64,000 nt of DNA from Actinomycetospora chiangmaiensis DSM 45062. Its GTDB lineage: Bacteria; Actinomycetota; Actinomycetes; Mycobacteriales; Pseudonocardiaceae. A model generated the notes under the pieces. It saw only the letters and a list, made by a program, of their open reading frames with translations, ran no database searches and was not told the origin of the DNA. Location of the stretch: NCBI RefSeq assembly GCF_000379625.1, contig NZ_KB903243.1, positions 124,105 to 188,104 on the forward strand, in the 5' to 3' direction. A program made the translations under genes and the position numbers. How positions within the stretch are numbered: the first letter of the stretch is position 1; every line of letters starts with the position of its first letter. Positions 60,392 to 64,000 of this stretch are shown here, piece by piece.

Positions 60392-61129
60392 TCAGGCGAG
60401 TCCGACCATGGCGCCGAAGTACGCCGGGAAGCTCGCGACGACGGCCACCACGATCAGCAGGTACCAGGCCGCGAGGCCCCACCCGTGGCGGCGGACGAGC
60501 GTCGGGCCGCTCGGGTCGCCGCCGAGGTTGCCCTCGCGCAGGTTGTGCATCGTCGTGAACCAGAAGATCGCGAGCACCGCGACCCAGGCCACCATGCAGT
60601 ACGGGCACAGCGCGTGGATGACGAGCAGCGACTGCGCGATCAGCCAGTGCACGAACGCGACGCCGGCGAGGGCGCCGACCTGCAGCGCCTGCCAGTACCA
60701 GCGCGGCAGCTCCACCTTCGACAGTACGAGCGCGCCCGAGACGATCACGAGCGGGAACGTCAGCAGCCCGAACACCGGGTTCGGGAACCCCGCGAGGGAC
60801 GCCTGCCAGGTCTTCATGATCGTCCCGCACGAGAGCACGGGGTCGATCGAGCAGCTCGGGATGTAGTCGGGGTTCGCGAGCAGGTCGAGCTTCTCGATCA
60901 GCAGCACGAGCGACACGACCGCGCCCACGATCCCGCCGACCAGCAGCACCCAGCCGGTTCCCCGGACCGGGCCCGCGCCGTCGTCATCGTCGCCGTCGTC
61001 GACCTCGACGTCGTCCACCGGCGCGGGCGGGGTGGTGCTCGCGAGAGGTGCGGTCGGGTCCGCGGGCCCCGCTGTCGGCGCGGGGTCCGCCGTCGCGGTG
61101 CTCCCGCGGTGCCTGCCGTGCTCGGCCAT
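60392..61129 (-). CDS. Vitamin K epoxide reductase (VKOR) family protein
   Basis: 245 residues from ATG 61129 (GGAGGAG site). An acidic disordered N-terminus (DDVEVDDGDDDDG) leads to four or five membrane helices. The loop cysteines are in SCSIDPVLSCGTIMK, and the quinone-side CxxC is CPYC in IHALCPYCMVAW. Bacterial VKOR re-oxidises DsbA and passes electrons to quinone. It is upstream of copA on the same strand (127-bp gap), and a DsbA-like partner is just beyond copA. Confidence 0.92.
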   Translation of the reverse strand: MAEHGRHRGSTATADPAPTAGPADPTAPLASTTPPAPVDDVEVDDGDDDDGAGPVRGTGWVLLVGGIVGAVVSLVLLIEKLDLLANPDYIPSCSIDPVLSCGTIMKTWQASLAGFPNPVFGLLTFPLVIVSGALVLSKVELPRWYWQALQVGALAGVAFVHWLIAQSLLVIHALCPYCMVAWVAVLAIFWFTTMHNLREGNLGGDPSGPTLVRRHGWGLAAWYLLIVVAVVASFPAYFGAMVGLA

Positions 61130-61248
61130 GCTCGTCTCCTCCACCTCACACGATGCCGCCGACTCCTCCGGTCGTCCGGCGGGCCGTGGGAGTTCCCATC
61201 CTCATCCTGACGTGTCCGGCGTCGGTGAACGCGGCCGCCTCCCGCAGG

Positions 61249-61749
61249 ATGACCCGTGTGATCGGGATCCGGCGCGCCGTCCTCGCCGACGCCGCGGCCG
61301 TCCGCGACGTCCGGCTGCGGGCGCTCGCGGAGTCCCCGGGCGCCTTCGCCTCCACCCTCGCCCGCGAGGCGGCCCTTCCCGACGCCGGGTGGCGCGAGCG
61401 GGTCACGACGGGCGCCTGGTTCCTCGCCGGGACGGCCGAGGGGATCGTGGGGGTGGCGGTCGGGATCGACGACCCGGACGAGCCGGACGCCCGCCACCTC
61501 GTCGGGATGTGGGTGGAGCCGGCGCACCGCGGGGACGGGACGGCCTGGCGGCTGGTCGACGCCGTCGTCGGGTGGGCCCGGGAGGACGGCGCACGCGCGC
61601 TCGCCCTGTGGGTCGTCGACGGGAACGACCGTGCCCGCCGCTTCTACGACCGGCTCGGGTTCCGGCCCACCGGGGAGCGGGGACCGCTGCCGAGCGACCC
61701 GACCGTCCGGGAGTCGCGGCTGCGCCGGTCCCTCACGCCGCCGCCGTGA
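61249..61749 (+). CDS. GNAT-family N-acetyltransferase
   Basis: 166 residues. It has the N-terminal IRRAVLADAAAVRDVRLRAL, the acetyl-CoA loop region VEPAHRGDGTAWRLVDAVV (R/QxxGxG/A form RGDGTA) and the end RRFYDRLGFRPTGERGPLP. ATG 61249 or GTG 61258 may be the start. Substrate unknown; the type resembles acetyltransferases of small amines or protein N-termini. Confidence 0.87.
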   Translation: MTRVIGIRRAVLADAAAVRDVRLRALAESPGAFASTLAREAALPDAGWRERVTTGAWFLAGTAEGIVGVAVGIDDPDEPDARHLVGMWVEPAHRGDGTAWRLVDAVVGWAREDGARALALWVVDGNDRARRFYDRLGFRPTGERGPLPSDPTVRESRLRRSLTPPP

Positions 61750-61820
61750 TCACGTCGAGTGGTCCGCCAGTGCTGTCGTCGGGGTGCACCGGCAGCACTG
61801 ACGCACCACTCGACGTGATC
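61748..61820. terminator. Long nested hairpin between convergent genes
   Basis: Perfect 16-nt outer arms GATCACGTCGAGTGGT/ACCACTCGACGTGATC and inner arms CAGTGCTG/CAGCACTG. It starts at the stop codon of the GNAT gene and ends 28 bp before the MFS stop. Confidence 0.8.
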
Positions 61821-61848
61821 ATGGGTACGACCGTGCGGGACACGGGGC

Positions 61849-63507
61849 TCAGGCGAGGGCGGGGTCGCGACGGGCCAGCGCGACGTCCGCCGCCCGGCCC
61901 ACCACGACGCGTTGGACCGACGGTCGGTGCGCGGGCTCGGCCACCAGCACGAGGACGTGCTCGTGCGGCGCCCCCAGCAGCGCCGAGAACCGGCCCTCCT
62001 CGTCGGTCACCGCCCGGGCGAGCTGGGCCCCCGTGTCGTCGATGACGGTGGTGACGGCTCCGGCGACCGGCTGTCCTCCCGCATCCCGCACGATCCCCCG
62101 CACGGCCGGACCGCTCCCGCCGTCAGGAGGAGGAGCCGGCACGGGTCGGCGCGTGACCGTCGCCAGGACGAGGCCCAGCACCACCGCGACCGCCCCGGCG
62201 GCGACGAGCAGCCACCACCCCGCGCGGACGGACCCGAACTCCGACGGCAGCCCCGTCGTGTGCACCCCGATGACCGACACGAGCAGCGCGACGCCGAGCA
62301 CCGACCCGACCTGCCGCGCCGTGTTGATCAGCGACGACCCCGAGCCCCACTGCGCCGCGGGCAGCGCCGAGCCCACGACCGACGACAGGGTCGGCAGGAT
62401 CAGCCCGACGCCGAGCCCGGTCAGCAGCTGGCCGGGCAGCATCCCGGCGGCGTAGTCGGGCGTGAGACCGAGGTGCCACAACCACCACAGCGGGCCGCAG
62501 GCGAACGACAGCGCCCCGAGCGCCGCCGTCGCCCCGATCCCGATCCGCGCCGACAGGTGCCCGGCCAGCCGCGAGACCACCACGACGACGGCGGGCCCCG
62601 GGCTCAGCGCGATCCCCGCGAGCGGCGCCGACCAGCCCCACGTCCCGGTCAGGTAGAGCACGTTGACCACGAGCATCCCGGCGAAGGCGGTGGTGAACGC
62701 GATCATCGTCAGCGCCCCGAGCCCGACGGCGGGGACGCGGACCATGGCGAGGTCGAGCGCGGGCACCGGGTGCCGCCGCGAGCGGACCACGACCGCCACG
62801 AGGCCCAGCACGGCGACGACGAACCCCACGACGACGGGCGTCGAGGACCACCCGCCGTCGGGGGCCCGCACGAGCGCGTAGGCCAGGGCGCCGACCCCGA
62901 CGATGAGCGCGAGCGCCCCGAGCAGGTCCGGGGTGCCGGTGCGGGCGACGTCGGACTCGCGCAGCACCCGCAGGCCGGCGACCAGGGCGACGAGTCCCAC
63001 CGGCACGTTGACCAGGAACACCCAGTGCCACGAGGCCTGGACCAGGAGGCCGCCGAGGGGCGGCCCGAGCGCGGCGGCCACCGCTCCGATCGAGGCCCAG
63101 GCGCCCACCGCGTGGCTCCGCCGCTCGGGCGGATAGGCCGCGAGCAGCAACGACAGCGAGGTCGGCATGACGAAGGCCGCGCCCACGGCCTGCACCGCCC
63201 GCGCCGCGACGATGAGCCACACGGTCGGGGCGACGGCACAGGCGGCGGAGGCGACGGTGAACACCGCGAGGCCGACGAGGAAGACCCGCTTGTGCCCGTA
63301 GCGGTCGGCCAGCCGACCGGCGAGGGCGAGGAACGCCGCGAAGACGACGGTGTACCCGTTGAGGATCCACGACATCTGGCCGAGGTCGGTGCCGGGGAAG
63401 TCGGCCCGGATGTCGGGGAAGGCGATGTTGACGATGAACAGGTCGAGGCTGGACAGGAACGCCGCGGCCGACGCGACGATCAGGACCAGGCCGGGTCTCG
63501 GGGGCAT
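61849..63507 (-). CDS. DHA2-type MFS drug exporter with C-terminal carboxypeptidase-regulatory-like domain
   Basis: 552 residues from ATG 63507 (GAGAGG site); ATG 63561 lies upstream of a palindrome and is less likely. Fourteen membrane helices with SLDLFIVNIAFPDI, GRLADRYGHKRVF (motif A) and PLGGLLVQASWHWVFLVNVPVG (motif C region) identify the DHA2 family. Residues about 470-552 form an added soluble domain, AVRGIVRDAGGQPVAGAVTT and TDEEGRFSALL, like carboxypeptidase-regulatory (transthyretin-like) repeats. It follows a TetR gene and is probably repressed by it. Confidence 0.9.
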   Translation of the reverse strand: MPPRPGLVLIVASAAAFLSSLDLFIVNIAFPDIRADFPGTDLGQMSWILNGYTVVFAAFLALAGRLADRYGHKRVFLVGLAVFTVASAACAVAPTVWLIVAARAVQAVGAAFVMPTSLSLLLAAYPPERRSHAVGAWASIGAVAAALGPPLGGLLVQASWHWVFLVNVPVGLVALVAGLRVLRESDVARTGTPDLLGALALIVGVGALAYALVRAPDGGWSSTPVVVGFVVAVLGLVAVVVRSRRHPVPALDLAMVRVPAVGLGALTMIAFTTAFAGMLVVNVLYLTGTWGWSAPLAGIALSPGPAVVVVVSRLAGHLSARIGIGATAALGALSFACGPLWWLWHLGLTPDYAAGMLPGQLLTGLGVGLILPTLSSVVGSALPAAQWGSGSSLINTARQVGSVLGVALLVSVIGVHTTGLPSEFGSVRAGWWLLVAAGAVAVVLGLVLATVTRRPVPAPPPDGGSGPAVRGIVRDAGGQPVAGAVTTVIDDTGAQLARAVTDEEGRFSALLGAPHEHVLVLVAEPAHRPSVQRVVVGRAADVALARRDPALA

Positions 63508-63530
63508 CGCGGACCTCTCGTCGCGGTGGC

Positions 63531-63544
63531 GGACCGATCGGTCC
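63531..63544. promoter_or_regulatory. TetR-type operator
   Basis: A perfect 14-bp palindrome GGACCGATCGGTCC in the leader between the TetR gene and the preferred MFS start. GTCCGGAC follows directly. Confidence 0.55.
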
Positions 63545-63578
63545 GGACGGACGTGCGACATGGTCGGCTCCCGGCCCG

Positions 63579-64000
63579 TCAGTCGAGGCCGACGAGCCGG
63601 CGGGCCAGGGCGACGGCGGCCTCGGCCCCGCGCACCCGCTCCTCGCGGCTGCGGTAGGCGGCCTGGACGTAGAGCCCGTCGACGAGGAGCCAGAGCTCCT
63701 CGGCGAGCTCCGCCGGGTCGGCGACGTCGAGCTCGCCGGCGAGCCGCTCGATCGTCGCGCGGGACTCCGCGAGGTGCTCCCGCGCGACCGCGGCGGGCCC
63801 GGGCGCCTCGTCGTCGGGGAACTCGGCGAGGTAGTTGCGGAAGGCGCATCCCCGGAAATCCGGCCGGTCGGCGATCCGCGCGACCTCGGCGACGACCGCG
63901 ACGAGCTGCGCGCGCGGGTCCTCCCCCGCCCCCTCCAGGGCGCGGCGGGCGGCCTCGGCGCGCCACGACCGCGTCCGCTCGAGGTAGGCGGCGACGAGAT
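63579..64000 (-). CDS. TetR-family regulator (5' end outside window)
   Basis: The last 139 or so codons are visible up to the stop at 63579. GCAFRNYLAEFPDDEAPGPA, AELAEELWLLVDGLYVQAAYRS and EAAVALARRLVGLD are the ligand-binding C-terminal pattern of the branch that carries GCxFxNxxAEFPD. The DNA-binding part lies to the right of the window. It reads into the MFS gene 71 bp downstream, so the pair forms a regulator-exporter unit. Confidence 0.85.
   Translation of the reverse strand, partial: LVAAYLERTRSWRAEAARRALEGAGEDPRAQLVAVVAEVARIADRPDFRGCAFRNYLAEFPDDEAPGPAAVAREHLAESRATIERLAGELDVADPAELAEELWLLVDGLYVQAAYRSREERVRGAEAAVALARRLVGLD

Noticed and set aside
1-64000. CRISPR arrays, tRNA or rRNA genes
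   Set aside because: No regularly spaced direct repeats and no tRNA cloverleaf or rRNA-like conserved stretches were noticed. The tandem-looking parts are protein linkers. No search program was run.

Overview
This window is very GC-rich DNA with GTG starts, 4-bp ATGA/GTGA stop-start overlaps, an Lsr2 nucleoid protein, an UTRA-type GntR pair and many MmyB-like, IclR and LacI regulators. That points to a high-GC actinomycete, probably of the Pseudonocardiaceae type; the family assignment is inference from gene content and style. No rRNA, tRNA, CRISPR array, transposase or integrase was seen.

Region 1 (0.9-9.9 kb) is an aromatic catabolic island. pobA-like monooxygenase, class III ring-cleavage dioxygenase (ligB, ligA), a class III CoA-transferase, a citryl-CoA-lyase-like protein, a MetE-core methyltransferase and an alpha/beta hydrolase lie on the minus strand. 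They sit beside a PcaR/PobR-type IclR regulator and a divergent amidohydrolase. Three copies of a TGTCCG-N5-CGGAC operator lie in front of the CoA-transferase operon, the IclR gene and the amidohydrolase. None of the usual downstream genes of the protocatechuate 4,5-pathway is present, so the fate of the ring-cleavage product is open.

Region 2 (9.9-15.5 kb) is mixed: an EstB-like serine hydrolase, a PucR/CdaR regulator, a MmyB-type XRE regulator divergent from an SDR across an inverted repeat, and an alpha/beta hydrolase-fold protein that appears to lack its catalytic histidine.

Region 3 (15.5-42.2 kb) is a large cyclitol (inositol) catabolic locus bracketed by two paralogous GntR/UTRA regulators. 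It has a CUT2-type ABC importer and a complete iol set: dehydrogenase, dehydratase, IolD, IolB, IolC, aldolase and IolA. Extra Gfo/Idh dehydrogenases and TIM-barrel isomerases are present. Two paralogous LacI regulators each sit beside an operon with a matching palindromic operator. Inside the locus are a phytanoyl-CoA-dioxygenase-like oxygenase and a self-sufficient cytochrome P450 (heme, FMN/NADH reductase and 2Fe-2S in one chain). The best working idea is oxidative O-demethylation of methylated inositols feeding the iol pathway. Three promoters share an element abutting or overlapping the -35 box.

Region 4 (42.3-54.9 kb) is accessory and partly decayed: VOC protein, LysM protein, thiolase, an Lsr2 with two DNA-binding domains, two frame-disrupted genes, a lone osmoprotectant-type permease, a 5'-truncated Brp/Blh-like gene, a probable toxin-antitoxin pair, a CocE-like hydrolase, and a quinone-oxidoreductase/XRE divergent pair.

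Region 5 (54.2-64 kb) is a copper and extracytoplasmic thiol module: DUF5134-like membrane protein, CopD-CtaG fusion, DsbA-like protein, CopA P-type ATPase and VKOR. It is followed by a GNAT acetyltransferase and a TetR-MFS exporter unit.

Several short repeat families run across the window: a 40-55 bp palindromic element (four copies, one in frame inside copA), a GGGGCTATAGCCCC-centred bidirectional terminator (two copies), a 15-mer TTCCCGACGACGGGT (four exact copies), and a GC-rich 21-mer found inside iolB and iolC.
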